The notes: generated by a model not told the origin, from the letters alone. Counted from the stretch's first letter, positions 38,363-47,771 are shown. The stretch: DNA of 64,000 nt from Phytoactinopolyspora halophila (GCF_003287285.1 NZ_QMIG01000016.1:56191-120190); one strand, 5' to 3'. Numbers and translations are program-made.

Positions 38363-39514
38363 TTACTCGTTGCGCTTGCGGCCGAACATGATCTCGTCCC
38401 AGCTGGGCACGCTGGGGCGGCGCGAACGTGACGAGCGAGGCTTGGACGCCGGGGGCGCGTCCTGGGCCGTGGGAGCCAGATCGTCGTCCTTCGTGGACTT
38501 CTCGGACGCGTCCTCGGTCTCGACATGGTTGGCGATGTCGCTGAGCCGCAGCCGGTCGGTCGCGGTGTCGTCGGCGGACTCGTCCGCCGACGACGTGGTC
38601 TCTTGCTCGGCCGGCTCGTGGGACCACAATTCCGGATCGCGGCGGCGGCGCTCGGGCCGGGAGTACCGGTTGGAGCGCCGGGATCGCCGGGCCGCCGGTT
38701 CCATGGGCTCGACCTGCGCCGCATCGTCATCGTCAGCAGGCTGGGCCGGATGCTCGGGAGGGACCAGCGCCGTGACCGGTGCGTGCGGCTCCTGCTCGGT
38801 ATCGTGCCGGTCTCGCGCTGCTGGTGCCTCGGGTTCCGGCTCTTCTGGCGGCGGCACCACCGACAGCCGCGCCGGGCCGGCCTCGGGCTCTTGCGGTGCG
38901 GGCTCGGGCTCGGGCTCGACCTCGGAGCGTGGCTCGCCGGCGACGATACGCGCGGTCGGGTCGACGGGTGTCGCGGAGCGGCCGCTCGGATCGAACGTGA
39001 ACACCGCCGAGAACGCGGCATCGTTGGTGCCGGCGCCGTGGCCGGAGGGCCAGGAACACTGGACTCGCCAGCGGCCGTCGTCGGCGCGCCAGGCGTCCCA
39101 GGCCACCGTGTCCGGCTGGACACCGATCGAGACGGCGTAGTCGGCCGCGGCGGTTTCGAGCGTGCGGACGGGACCTTCGCCGGCGAGCCGGCGTACGGTG
39201 GCTTCCCGGGCACGATCGGCGACATGCTGACGCTCGGCGAGCACGGGTTCCGCGAACCGGCGGATCTTCTCCACCGGGATGGTCGCGTCCGCGGCAACGG
39301 ACTCCACCGACTCGCCGGCCCGGACCCGGGCCTGGATGTCCCGCGGACGCAGTTGGTTCTCGAGCTGAATCTCCAACTGTCCCAACCTCGCTCGGTCGCC
39401 CTGGATCGCGGCCTGCAAGCGCTCATCGGCCCGCAGCGCGAACTGTTGATCACCGTCGGTGAGGATCAGATGCGCCCCGTCCGCACTGACCGCGGTCAGG
39501 CGAAGCTCACGCAT
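38363..39514 (-). CDS. sepH: Septation protein SepH
   Basis: This 383-residue protein begins MRELRLTAVSADGAHLILTDGDQQFALRADERLQAAI, the conserved DUF3071 N-terminal domain, and ends with RPSVPSWDEIMFGRKRNE, the SepH C-terminal tail. The middle is a long acidic, Pro/Glu-rich disordered linker. In Streptomyces SepH binds FtsZ and stimulates its assembly during sporulation septation; a division role is expected here. A helix-turn-helix-like segment (LRPRDIQARVRAGESVESVAADATIP) precedes the linker, as in the family. Confidence 0.93.
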   Translation of the reverse strand: MRELRLTAVSADGAHLILTDGDQQFALRADERLQAAIQGDRARLGQLEIQLENQLRPRDIQARVRAGESVESVAADATIPVEKIRRFAEPVLAERQHVADRAREATVRRLAGEGPVRTLETAAADYAVSIGVQPDTVAWDAWRADDGRWRVQCSWPSGHGAGTNDAAFSAVFTFDPSGRSATPVDPTARIVAGEPRSEVEPEPEPAPQEPEAGPARLSVVPPPEEPEPEAPAARDRHDTEQEPHAPVTALVPPEHPAQPADDDDAAQVEPMEPAARRSRRSNRYSRPERRRRDPELWSHEPAEQETTSSADESADDTATDRLRLSDIANHVETEDASEKSTKDDDLAPTAQDAPPASKPRSSRSRRPSVPSWDEIMFGRKRNE

Positions 39515-39654
39515 CGCTCACCTCCCCACAAGTGACTCTCACCCATGGTCGCGCCTGAACCCCTCCCTACCAAGCCGCCACGCCGCAGGAAAGGCGTAGT
39601 TACCGGACACGCCAATAAAGCACGAGTGATCTTGAGTATGCCACGGAATCCGGG

Positions 39655-40590
39655 TCAGGGCATGGGGTCGATCTCGCCACGTGGTTTCACTTCCCATTCC
39701 CGGCGGCCGGTGTACTCGCGCCTCTCGGTCGTGCCATCCTCCTCGACTCGGCGAACGGACTCGGTGGTGATCTCGATGTCGGACGAGCGCGGAAGCGGAA
39801 AGGTGACGGTTCCGCTCGCGGTCGCACTGGACACGGTGGTTTCGTCGACGTTTTCGCTCCCGGGTTCGTCGCTCTCCTGGATGTGGTTCTGCCACGCGAC
39901 ATCGACCTCGTAGGACTGCCCGTCGAAGGAGGTCAGCGTGTAGGAGGTGTCGTCGCAGTACTCGGTCCCGGCTTGCTCGATGGGGCCGGTGGTGCTCCAC
40001 TCGGCGCCGACCCCGATGGGTTCCTCCGGGAACGGCACGGCCATCTCGCGCAGCTGCCATTCGAGCTCGCCGAGCACGACCTGCACCTCGTGGCCGGCAT
40101 CCGCTTCGATCTGATCCCGCCCGGCTATCTCGGCATCGACGACAGTTCCGTGCCGCGAGGTTGTCACGGTGCCTTCGAGCCCGGCCGTATTGCTGATCGC
40201 CTCGTCCATCGCCACGTGCGTGCCGCCGGCGTGGCTGGCGTCGTCGTAGCGAAATGACATGGCGATCTCGTCGTCGCCGACCTCGTCGACGGTGACGACC
40301 AACCCGAAATACCGTTCGGGCGGGGAGACGATGTTCTCGTCCGCGCCGTCGACAACCAGCTCCTCGTCGATGGACATGCGGATGTCGAACTCGACGCTGT
40401 CGCCCGCGGAAGGTGTGAATTCGATCACCTCGTGGGGCTCGTCGCCAGGATCGTTCACGGTGACACCCCACGTGTCCGGGCAGTCCCCGGATGCCGCGCG
40501 CTCGTCGGCCTGGCCGTCGCCGGAACTGCTGCATGCGGCCGCCGTCACGAGGAGCGCAGCGACGGGGATCCAGATGATCTCGCGGTACAC
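39655..40590 (-). CDS. Predicted lipoprotein of unknown function
   Basis: A GTG start at 40590 gives 311 residues beginning with a lipoprotein signal (IIWIPVAALLVTAAACSSSG), with the lipobox Cys about 20 residues in. The mature part is acidic and beta-rich (GDSVEFDIRMSIDEELVVDGADENIVSPPERYFGLVVTVDEVG). It has the two-Cys segment GTEYCDDTSYTL, resembling DUF6263-like surface proteins. The protein is predicted to be anchored to the outer face of the membrane. Its function is unknown. It lies divergent from the ferrochelatase gene. Confidence 0.7.
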   Translation of the reverse strand: MYREIIWIPVAALLVTAAACSSSGDGQADERAASGDCPDTWGVTVNDPGDEPHEVIEFTPSAGDSVEFDIRMSIDEELVVDGADENIVSPPERYFGLVVTVDEVGDDEIAMSFRYDDASHAGGTHVAMDEAISNTAGLEGTVTTSRHGTVVDAEIAGRDQIEADAGHEVQVVLGELEWQLREMAVPFPEEPIGVGAEWSTTGPIEQAGTEYCDDTSYTLTSFDGQSYEVDVAWQNHIQESDEPGSENVDETTVSSATASGTVTFPLPRSSDIEITTESVRRVEEDGTTERREYTGRREWEVKPRGEIDPMP

Positions 40591-40758
40591 GTGTGCGTTC
40601 CCTCTGCTGATCGGATGATGGTCGGCGGGTAGCGAGCGTAGCAACGCCGGATCCAGCCGGAGTCCGAGACGTCGCCGGGCACGTCGCGAAGGTGCGGAAT
40701 CCCGGACAGCACCACCCTCCGTGCCGGTGGCGAGCCGGTGCTTGGGAGGATGAAGGAC

Positions 40759-41895
40759 GTGAGTAGTTCGTTGACCACCGGTTCCCAGGTGGAGCCATAC
40801 GACGCCTTGCTGGTGGTGTCTTTCGGAGGCCCGGAAGGCCAGGAAGACGTCATCCCGTTTCTGGAGAACGTCACCCGAGGCAAGGGCGTGCCACGTGAGC
40901 GGCTCGAAGAGGTCGGTGAGCATTACCGTGCCTTCGGGGGCAAGAGCCCGATCAACGATCAGAACCGGGAGCTGATTGCCCGGGTGCGAGACGAGCTCGC
41001 GAGGGTCGGTGTGTCCGTCCCCGTCTACTGGGGTAATCGCAACTGGCATCCCTACCTGACCGATGAAGTGAACCGCATGGCCGCGGACGGGATCCGCCGT
41101 GCGGCCGCATTCGTCACGAGCGCCTACTCGTCGTACTCGGGCTGCCGGCAGTACCGCGAAGATCTCGCGCGCGCGGTCACCGACGTGGGTGCGAGTGCCC
41201 CGCGCATCGATCGCCTGCGCCATTGCTTCGACCATCCCGGTTTCATCTCGGCGAACACCGACAGCGTGGTGGGAGCGCTCGGAGAACTTCCCCGGGCGGC
41301 CGCGGACGGCGCCCGGCTGGTGTTCGTCACGCATTCGATCCCGGTCACCATGGCGCGCGAGTCCGGTCCGCACGGCGATGCCTACGTCGCCCAGCACGAG
41401 GCCGTCGCCAGCTCGGTGGTGCAGCAGGTGGCCGAGCGCACGGGTGTCTCGTACGACCACGACCTCGTCTTCTGCTCGCGCAGCGGACCCCCGGAGGTGC
41501 CCTGGCTCGAGCCGGATGTCAACGATCATCTCGAGACGCTCGCCGCGGAGGGGGCGCCCGCCGTGGTGCTGGCCCCCATCGGCTTCCTGTCGGACCACAT
41601 GGAGGTCGCCTACGACCTCGACACCGAGGCGCTGGCCACCACGAAGCGGCTGGGGCTGCCCGCGGCTCGCGCGGCAACCGTGGGGACCCATCCGGACTTC
41701 GTCTCGGCGATCGTGGGCCTGCTGTTCGAGCGTGCCGCCGCCGAACGTGGCGAGTCGGTGACCCGGGCAAGCATCGGCGCGCCGGGACCGAGCTGGGACA
41801 CGTGTCCCGCACACTGCTGCCCCAATCCGCGTGGCCCGCTTCCAGCCCTGTGCGGCCGGGACGACCCAACGAACCCTGGAGCTGACCTGCCATGA
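40759..41895 (+). CDS. hemH: Ferrochelatase (coproporphyrin III type)
   Basis: A GTG start at 40759 lies 9 bases after GGAGG and gives 378 residues; ATG 40750 is an alternative. The protein shows LLVVSFGGPEGQEDVIPFLENV, YRAFGGKSPINDQ, YWGNRNWHPYLTDEV, a TSAYSSYSGCRQY segment, VTHSIPVTMA and FCSRSGPPEVPWLEPD. The last 35 residues hold DTCPAHCCPNPRG plus a further Cys, the [2Fe-2S] cluster ligands known from actinobacterial ferrochelatases. It inserts iron into coproporphyrin III in the Gram-positive heme pathway. The gene overlaps the IMPase gene by four bases (ATGA). Confidence 0.93.
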   Translation: MSSSLTTGSQVEPYDALLVVSFGGPEGQEDVIPFLENVTRGKGVPRERLEEVGEHYRAFGGKSPINDQNRELIARVRDELARVGVSVPVYWGNRNWHPYLTDEVNRMAADGIRRAAAFVTSAYSSYSGCRQYREDLARAVTDVGASAPRIDRLRHCFDHPGFISANTDSVVGALGELPRAAADGARLVFVTHSIPVTMARESGPHGDAYVAQHEAVASSVVQQVAERTGVSYDHDLVFCSRSGPPEVPWLEPDVNDHLETLAAEGAPAVVLAPIGFLSDHMEVAYDLDTEALATTKRLGLPAARAATVGTHPDFVSAIVGLLFERAAAERGESVTRASIGAPGPSWDTCPAHCCPNPRGPLPALCGRDDPTNPGADLP

Positions 41896-42737
41896 CCGGA
41901 AACGTGACCCGAGATGCGGACACGTGGAGCCTCGCTGGTCTCGTCGAGCTCGCCGTGAGTGTGGCTCACGAGGCCGGGGCATTGGCCCGCGAGCGCCGGG
42001 GTGCGGTGGAACAGATGGCCGTCGCGTCGACCAAATCGACACCCACGGACATCGTTACCGAGTCCGACACCGCGGCCGAACGGTTGATCCGTGAACGTGT
42101 CTTGCAGGCCCGGCCGGGCGACGCGATTCACGGCGAGGAAGGCGGGCACAGCGACGGTGAGTCCGGGGTCGTGTGGGTGGTCGATCCGATCGACGGCACC
42201 GTGAACTATCTCTACGGTTTCCCGCACTACGCCGTGTCCATAGGTATCCAGGTCGAGGGCACGGTCGAAGGTGGCGTGGTGCACAATCCGGCGACCGGAG
42301 AGACATGGGCGGCCATCCGGGGCTCGGGGGCTATGCTCGACGACGAGCCGATCCGCACGTCGCAGTGCACGGACCTTTCACTGGCACTCGTCGGCACCGG
42401 GTTCTCGTACGATTCGCAGCAGCGAGCTCAGCAGGCAGAGATCGTGGCGGGCCTGTTGCCGCAGGTGCGCGATATCCGCCGCGCCGGCGTGGCGTCGCTC
42501 GACCTGTGCGCGGTGGCATGCGGGCGGCTGGATGCGTTTTACGAGAGCGGGCTGAAGCTGTGGGATAGCGCCGCCGGCGCGTTGATCGCCGAGGAGGCGG
42601 GCGGCGTGGTCACCGGGCTGCACGGCGCCGCGGCGAGCCAGAGCATGGTGGTGGCCGCGGCTCCCGGAATCGTGCACGAACTCACGAGCGTGATCGAACA
42701 CCTCACCACCTCCCGCTCCTTCCGCTCCTCCCGCTGA
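41892..42737 (+). CDS. Inositol monophosphatase family protein
   Basis: This 281-residue phosphatase of the Li-sensitive FIG superfamily shows GEEGG near 77-81, WVVDPIDGTVNYLYGFPHYAVSIG (DPxDGT, metal site) near 92-115, and WDSAAGALIAEEAGGVVTGLHG near 215-235. It removes phosphate from inositol-1-phosphate or similar sugar phosphates. Its ATG overlaps the ferrochelatase stop. The last 18 bases, including the stop codon, lie in the left arm of the long inverted repeat. Confidence 0.9.
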   Translation: MTGNVTRDADTWSLAGLVELAVSVAHEAGALARERRGAVEQMAVASTKSTPTDIVTESDTAAERLIRERVLQARPGDAIHGEEGGHSDGESGVVWVVDPIDGTVNYLYGFPHYAVSIGIQVEGTVEGGVVHNPATGETWAAIRGSGAMLDDEPIRTSQCTDLSLALVGTGFSYDSQQRAQQAEIVAGLLPQVRDIRRAGVASLDLCAVACGRLDAFYESGLKLWDSAAGALIAEEAGGVVTGLHGAAASQSMVVAAAPGIVHELTSVIEHLTTSRSFRSSR

Positions 42738-42801
42738 TCATGAACACTAGCCGGCCACACGTGGCCGGCTAGTGTTCATGATCAGCGGGAGGAGCGGAAG
42801 G
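42718..42801. repeat. Long perfect inverted repeat, 41-bp arms, 2-nt center
   Basis: Arms 42718-42758 and 42761-42801 are exact reverse complements around AC. The arm contains CGCTGATCATGAACACTAG and ends CCGGCCAC. It spans the stop codons of the IMPase gene (42735-42737) and of the convergent DUF3159 gene (42769-42771). It can act as a terminator for both. Confidence 0.92.
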
Positions 42802-43470
42802 TGGGGTGCCGGGGGAGGGGTGGCGCAGGCCAGGGTGCCCGGCGGGCAGCGAGCGGCGGATCACCCACCACGACACCGCCAGGCACGCCGCGACGAGTGG
42901 CCAGCTGAGCAGGGCGCGCATGGTGCCGAGCGCGACGACGCTACCGGCCGCCCACAGCGGGGTGAAGACGGCCAGCCGGACGAGGTACTGGAAGACCCAG
43001 ATGATGCTGCCCAGGCTGTAGGCGCGCAACAGGGCGGGATCGCGCCGCCATCGGGCCTTCTGCCCGAGCACGGTCCCGACGACGACGCCCAGCAGCGGCC
43101 AGCGCACGATGATGCTGACCGTCCAGGCCAGTGCGCTCGTGGCGTTGCTGAGCAACTGGACGAGGAAGAAGTCGGCGGCGCGTCCGGTGTGGAGCACGAT
43201 CAAGGCAGCGACCCCGACGCCGAGCACGCCGACGAGAGCGGCGCGCGGGCGGGCGCCACGCCACAGCCGCCATGCGGCGATCGCGGCTGCCGCCACCAGC
43301 GCGGCGACGACACCGAGGGGAATCGACCGTCCGGCCAGCGCCCATCCCGCGGCGAACGCCACGGGAGGCAGGCTCGCATCGATGGCACCACGACGCCCGC
43401 CAAGCAGCGTGGCCAGGGACTCGGGCTCACGGTCTGGCGGGGTGGTGGCGCCGGAATCGGGGACTCGCAT
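42769..43470 (-). CDS. DUF3159 integral membrane protein
   Basis: This 233-residue protein begins with a soluble N-terminus (MRVPDSGATTPPDREPESLATLLGGRRGAIDASLPPVAF), which matches DUF3159. Six or so hydrophobic segments follow, including SIPLGVVAALVAAAAIAAW, LIVLHTGRAADFFLV and LLGVVVGTVLG, and an arginine-rich loop. It is an actinobacterial membrane protein of unknown function. Its stop codon lies in the right arm of the long inverted repeat that it shares with the IMPase gene. Confidence 0.8.
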   Translation of the reverse strand: MRVPDSGATTPPDREPESLATLLGGRRGAIDASLPPVAFAAGWALAGRSIPLGVVAALVAAAAIAAWRLWRGARPRAALVGVLGVGVAALIVLHTGRAADFFLVQLLSNATSALAWTVSIIVRWPLLGVVVGTVLGQKARWRRDPALLRAYSLGSIIWVFQYLVRLAVFTPLWAAGSVVALGTMRALLSWPLVAACLAVSWWVIRRSLPAGHPGLRHPSPGTPPSAPPADHEH

Positions 43471-43563
43471 AGTAGGTACGACGAGTCTAGTGGGGTAGCA
43501 CCCGCTGGCGTGAGTCAGTGTGTGTCTGAATCCGCCGACGAGCGAGCACCGTTCGAGTCTGGC

Positions 43564-43584
43564 CGGGGCGTGACGTTCGCCCCG
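43564..43584 (-). terminator. Hairpin after the sugar ABC operon
   Basis: CGGGGCG (43564-43570) and CGCCCCG (43578-43584) form a 7-bp GC stem with a 7-base loop, 21 bases after the stop of the last permease gene on the minus strand. It is a probable terminator. Confidence 0.55.
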
Positions 43585-43604
43585 CCGTGGGGGTAGGTCA
43601 CCGC

Positions 43605-44408
43605 CTACTTGACCGCCCCCATGGACAGCCCGCGGACCAGCTGTTTCTGCGCCGCCCAGCCGGCGAGCACGACCGGCAGTGAGGCCAGGGTCGCGGCTGC
43701 GGACATCTGGGCCCAGAACAGGCCCTCACTGGTCATGAACCCGACGAGGAACACGGGCACGGTCGCCGCCTGCGAGGCGGTGACGTTGATGGAGAAGAAG
43801 AACTCGTTCCAGGCGAAGATCAGGCAGATCAGCGCCGTCGCGGCCAGGCCCGGCGCCACCATGGGCAGCAGGACCCGCCGCATCGTCTGAACGAGCGATG
43901 CGCCGTCCATGGCGGCGGCCTCGAGGACCTCGCGCGGCACCTCCATCAGGAACGAGCGCATCATCCACACCGCGATGGGCAGGTTCATCGCCGTGTAGAG
44001 CACCACCAGCGTCCAGACGTTGTCGAGTACCCCGAGCCGGCCCGCAATGACATAGATCGGCACGATCACCGCCACGACCGGCAGCATCTTCGTCGAGATG
44101 AAGAAGAACAGGACGTCTTTGGCGCGTGGCAAGGACCGGATGGCCAGCGCGTACGCGGCGGGGACGGCCAGGCCGAGGACGAGAAGGGTGGACATGCCCG
44201 CGGCAAGGAGCGAGTTCAGGAAGTACGGCCCGGCCCCGGCGTCGAACAAGGTCCGGAACTGGTCGAGCGTGGGCGTGAACACCAGCGACGGCGGGTCGGT
44301 CTGGGCGTCGCCTTCGTGTTTGAACCCGGTGATGATCATCCAGAACACGGGGAAGAAAAACAGCAGGCCGGCGAACCAGGTGAGGGTGGTCAGGAAGCGG
44401 GCGGCCAT
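43605..44408 (-). CDS. Carbohydrate ABC transporter permease (MalG type)
   Basis: This is a 267-residue inner-membrane permease with about six membrane helices. The EAA loop is visible as EVLEAAAMDGASLVQTMRRVLLPMVAPGL, the site that contacts the ATPase. Together with the upstream permease and binding protein it forms an ABC importer. Its start overlaps the upstream stop by one base. No ATPase gene is in the operon, so a shared MsiK-type ATPase elsewhere is likely, as known in actinobacteria. Confidence 0.92.
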   Translation of the reverse strand: MAARFLTTLTWFAGLLFFFPVFWMIITGFKHEGDAQTDPPSLVFTPTLDQFRTLFDAGAGPYFLNSLLAAGMSTLLVLGLAVPAAYALAIRSLPRAKDVLFFFISTKMLPVVAVIVPIYVIAGRLGVLDNVWTLVVLYTAMNLPIAVWMMRSFLMEVPREVLEAAAMDGASLVQTMRRVLLPMVAPGLAATALICLIFAWNEFFFSINVTASQAATVPVFLVGFMTSEGLFWAQMSAAATLASLPVVLAGWAAQKQLVRGLSMGAVK

Positions 44409-45361
44409 CAGCTCTCCTCTGCGAAGGTGCGGAACAACATGCGCAGGGCGAACAGCGCGACGACGATCGTCCCGGCGACGACCAGGACGCCCATGGCGGC
44501 GGCCTGGCCGACGTCGAAGCCGAGGAAGGCGCGCTGGTAGATGTAGAAGGGCAGGTTGGCGCTGGCCGTTCCCGGGCCGCCCTGGGTCATGATGTAGATC
44601 TGGTCGAACGTGTTCACCACGTAGATGGCGCCGAGCAGGACGCCGAGTTCGATGTAGCGGCGCAAGTGCGGCAGCGTCATCGAGCGGAAGATGCGGCTCG
44701 GGCTCGCGCCGTCGACCTGGGCGGCCTCGATCACCTCGCGTTCCTGACTCTGCAGCCCGGCTAGCACGAGCAGGGCCATGAACGGTGTCCACTGCCACAC
44801 GAGCGCGGTGATGACCGACAGCAGCGGCAACGAGCTGGCCCAGTCCATGTCGCCGACGCCGAACGGGGAGAGGACGGCGTTCACGACCCCGAACAGCGGG
44901 TCCAGCATGGTGGTCTTCCACACCAGGGCTCCGGCGACGGGCATGACGAGGAACGGCGTGATGATCAGCGTGCGCACCACGGATCGGCCGACGAAGGTGC
45001 GGTCGAGCAGCAGCGCCAGCGCGACTCCGAGGATCATCGACGCGATGACGCATCCGGCTGTGATGGCAACGGTGTTCAGGGCAGCCTGGCGGAAGACGCG
45101 ATCGGCGAACACGTCGGCGTAGTTGGCCAGGCCGACGAACCGTTCGGAACCGGGCCGGACCAGATTCCACGAGTTCAGCGAGTACCAGATCGTCACGAGG
45201 AACGGGACCTGGGTGACGATGATCGTGAATATGAGCGCAGGCAGCAGGGGAGCGCGCCGCCGCCATCCTTCCCGGCGAGTGTTCCTGGCCGCGGGGAAGG
45301 ATGGCGCCAACGGCCGGCTCGGCCGTTGCCCTCCCGGTGCCGGTATGACGTCGGTGGTCAT
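44408..45361 (-). CDS. Carbohydrate ABC transporter permease (MalF type)
   Basis: This is a 317-residue permease with a cytoplasmic N-terminus (MTTDVIPAPGGQRPSRP), an N-terminal helix (LLPALIFTIIVTQVPFLVTIW) and five more helices. The EAA loop appears as EVIEAAQVDGASPSRIFRSMTLPHLRRY. The preceding SBP stop overlaps its ATG by four bases (ATGA). It forms a heterodimer with the MalG-type subunit in a CUT1-type sugar importer. Confidence 0.92.
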   Translation of the reverse strand: MTTDVIPAPGGQRPSRPLAPSFPAARNTRREGWRRRAPLLPALIFTIIVTQVPFLVTIWYSLNSWNLVRPGSERFVGLANYADVFADRVFRQAALNTVAITAGCVIASMILGVALALLLDRTFVGRSVVRTLIITPFLVMPVAGALVWKTTMLDPLFGVVNAVLSPFGVGDMDWASSLPLLSVITALVWQWTPFMALLVLAGLQSQEREVIEAAQVDGASPSRIFRSMTLPHLRRYIELGVLLGAIYVVNTFDQIYIMTQGGPGTASANLPFYIYQRAFLGFDVGQAAAMGVLVVAGTIVVALFALRMLFRTFAEES

Positions 45362-46722
45362 CGGCCTTCCTCCTCGGACTGGTAGGACTCGCCGACGGTT
45401 TCGGCGAAGCGCTGCGCCTGCTCGAGCGCCTCTCCGACACTGATCTGATCGGCCACGGCGGCGGAGACCTGCTGGGCGACCCGGGTGCCGAGGTCCTGGA
45501 ACTCGGGAATGGCGAGGAACTGGATGCCGTCGTAGGGGACCGGAGCGGCGATGGTGAGGTCCTGGTCGGCCCTCTCCATCGCGCGCAGCGTCGGCTCCGC
45601 GTAGGCCTCGGCTACCTCGGCGTACTCGGGAATGGCGTACGTGGAGGTCCGGCTGCCCGGCGGCACCTGATCCCATCCGAGCTCGGCGCCGACCAGATGC
45701 GGATACTCCTTGTCGGTCATCCACGCGATGAACCGCCAGGCCTCTTCCGGGTGCTCGGAGCTGGCCGGAATGCCCAGGGACCAGGCGTAGAGCCAGCCGG
45801 CGGATTCGGTCTCCATGACGGGTGCGGGCGCGTATCCGTTGTCGCCGACGACGTTGGAGTCGGTGGGATTCTCCACGATGTTGACCATGGCCGTCGCGTC
45901 GTACCACATGCCCGCGCGTCCCTGCGCGTATCGGGTGCCGCAGTCGGCGTAGCCGCTGGTGGCAGCACCGGCCTGGCCGTGGTCACGGAGCAGGTCGACG
46001 TAGAACTCGACGGCGCGGCTCACCTCCGGCGAGGTGAGCTGGGCGTTCCAGTCCTTGTCGAACCAGCGGCCGCCAAAGGTGTGGATCACCGTGTTCAGCG
46101 GTGCGAGGTTCTCGCCCCAGCCGGCCAGGCCGCGCAGGCAGATTCCGTCGACGTCGTCGTACTCGGCGTCGATCGTGGCGGCGAACTCGCGCACGTCCTC
46201 CCAGGTCGGCTGCTCGGGCATTTCGAGGCCCGCCTCGTCGAACAGGTCGGTGCGATAAACCAGGAACGACGATTCGCCGTAGAACGGCACCGAGTACATG
46301 TCTCCGTCCACGGACAGCGACTCGCGGACGGGCTCGATGAAGTCCCCGGTGTCGTAGTTGTCCGTGGCGTCCGCGTAGGGCTGCAGGTTGACCAGCCACC
46401 CGTTCTCCGCCCACATGGCCGTCTCGTAGTTGCTGATCATCACGACGTCGAACTCGCCCCCACCGGTGGCTACCGACGCGGTGATCTTCGCCCGGGCCTC
46501 GTTCTCCGGCAGTGACACGAACTGCACGTCGATGTCCGGGTTGGCCTCCTGGAAGTAGTGCGACAGGGCGACCGCGTCGTTCATCTGCGGGTTGGAGACG
46601 ACCGCGACGACGATCGTGGTGCGCTCGGACGAGTCCAGGGAGAATCCGCCGAAGCCCGCGCAGGCGGTGAGGGTGGCGGCCCCGATCAGGCTCCACGCGC
46701 AGCGCACCACCGCCCGCGTCAT
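45358..46722 (-). CDS. Carbohydrate ABC transporter substrate-binding lipoprotein
   Basis: This is a 454-residue family 1 solute-binding protein. The N-terminus carries a lipobox (SLIGAATLTAC) placing the Cys near residue 21. The mature part shows DAVALSHYFQEANPDIDVQFVSLPE, an EFDVVMISNYETAMW-type strand, SVPFYGESSFLVYRTDLFDEAGL, a TWEDVREFAATID segment and GGRWFDKDW. It captures an extracellular sugar or polyol for the two permeases. With the polyol-dehydrogenase-like gene, sorbitol- or mannitol-type binding (SmoE-like) is the best guess, but the ligand cannot be read from sequence. Confidence 0.9.
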   Translation of the reverse strand: MTRAVVRCAWSLIGAATLTACAGFGGFSLDSSERTTIVVAVVSNPQMNDAVALSHYFQEANPDIDVQFVSLPENEARAKITASVATGGGEFDVVMISNYETAMWAENGWLVNLQPYADATDNYDTGDFIEPVRESLSVDGDMYSVPFYGESSFLVYRTDLFDEAGLEMPEQPTWEDVREFAATIDAEYDDVDGICLRGLAGWGENLAPLNTVIHTFGGRWFDKDWNAQLTSPEVSRAVEFYVDLLRDHGQAGAATSGYADCGTRYAQGRAGMWYDATAMVNIVENPTDSNVVGDNGYAPAPVMETESAGWLYAWSLGIPASSEHPEEAWRFIAWMTDKEYPHLVGAELGWDQVPPGSRTSTYAIPEYAEVAEAYAEPTLRAMERADQDLTIAAPVPYDGIQFLAIPEFQDLGTRVAQQVSAAVADQISVGEALEQAQRFAETVGESYQSEEEGR

Positions 46723-47759
46723 GCGTGCGCTCCTGAGACGTGTGGGGCCTCGAGGGCCGTGGCGTCGCCGGCGGGTGTCACGTGGATCTTCACCGCTTCG
46801 CTCGCTCGCACCAGGTCGAGCGCCTGGGCGAAATCGTCCAGACCGACGGTGTGCGAGACGAGAGGTTCGACGTCGATCTGCCCGGCGGAGATGAGATCCA
46901 GGGCAGCGCCGTAGCTGTGCAGCACGGCCATCGATCCGACAAGGGTGATCTCGTCGTTGTAGATGCGAAACGGGGACAGCCGCACGAGAGCGTCCTCGGC
47001 GGCCACGCCGAAGATCTCGAGCCGGCCGCCCCGGTCGAGGGACCGGAAAGCGCCTTCGATAGCGGCGGGCGAGCCGGTGACGTCGACGGCGGCGTCGAAG
47101 GCGCGTCGTGGGAGCTCGTCGACGCCGGTCGCGACCTCGGCGGCGCCGAGACGCTCGGCCAGGGGCAGCTTGCCCGGCATCCGGTCGACCACGCTGACGC
47201 GGGCGCCGGCGCGGGTGAGCAACTGGAGCATGATCAGGCCCATCGTCCCGGCACCCAGGACGAGAATCCGCTCACCTGCCTCCACGCCGAGCCGCCGGAC
47301 GCCGTGCACCGCACATGAAACGGGCTCGGCGAGGGCGCCAGCGGCGAAGCTCAGGTGCTCGGGAAGCAGGTAGCAGGTTGCGGCGGGTACGGCGACGCGC
47401 TCGGCGAAGGCGCCGTCGACGGTGTCGCCGATGGCGCCCCAGTTCGCGCAGAGGTTTCCCCGGCCGCGGCGGCACTGGCGGCAATGCCCGCAAAACAGCG
47501 ACGGGTCGACGGCCACGCGGTCCCCGACGTCGATGCCCGGAGCGACCTGTGGCCCTACGGCTGTGACGGTGCCGGCGAACTCGTGGCCGGGGACGAGCGG
47601 GTACGGGCTGGGTGGAAACTCGCCCGCGGCGATGTGCACGTCGGTGCCGCAGATGCCGCACGCGCCGACGGCGACGACGACCTGGCCGGGACCGGGAACC
47701 GGTTCGGGGACGTCCTGGACGGACAGCGACCCGGGCTGCTCGATGACGACGGCCTTCAC
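46719..47759 (-). CDS. Zinc-dependent alcohol/polyol dehydrogenase (MDR superfamily)
   Basis: A GTG start at 47759 behind AGGAGG gives 346 residues; an ATG 18 bases upstream lacks a ribosome site. The catalytic zinc site shows VGACGICGTDVHIAAGEF, GHEFAGTVTAVG and CGHCRQCRRGRGNLC (structural zinc). The Rossmann part has GERILVLGAGTMGLIMLQLL. It oxidises a secondary alcohol, probably a polyol (sorbitol dehydrogenase-like). Its stop overlaps the SBP start by four bases, so it leads the ABC operon. The SorC regulator gene is divergent. Confidence 0.9.
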   Translation of the reverse strand: MKAVVIEQPGSLSVQDVPEPVPGPGQVVVAVGACGICGTDVHIAAGEFPPSPYPLVPGHEFAGTVTAVGPQVAPGIDVGDRVAVDPSLFCGHCRQCRRGRGNLCANWGAIGDTVDGAFAERVAVPAATCYLLPEHLSFAAGALAEPVSCAVHGVRRLGVEAGERILVLGAGTMGLIMLQLLTRAGARVSVVDRMPGKLPLAERLGAAEVATGVDELPRRAFDAAVDVTGSPAAIEGAFRSLDRGGRLEIFGVAAEDALVRLSPFRIYNDEITLVGSMAVLHSYGAALDLISAGQIDVEPLVSHTVGLDDFAQALDLVRASEAVKIHVTPAGDATALEAPHVSGAHA

Positions 47760-47771
47760 ATCTCCTCCTGT

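Noticed and set aside
44408..45907. Extended N-terminus of the MalF-type permease
   Set aside because: The upstream part of that open frame lies inside the substrate-binding protein gene; the family-like start is ATG 45361 in an ATGA overlap.
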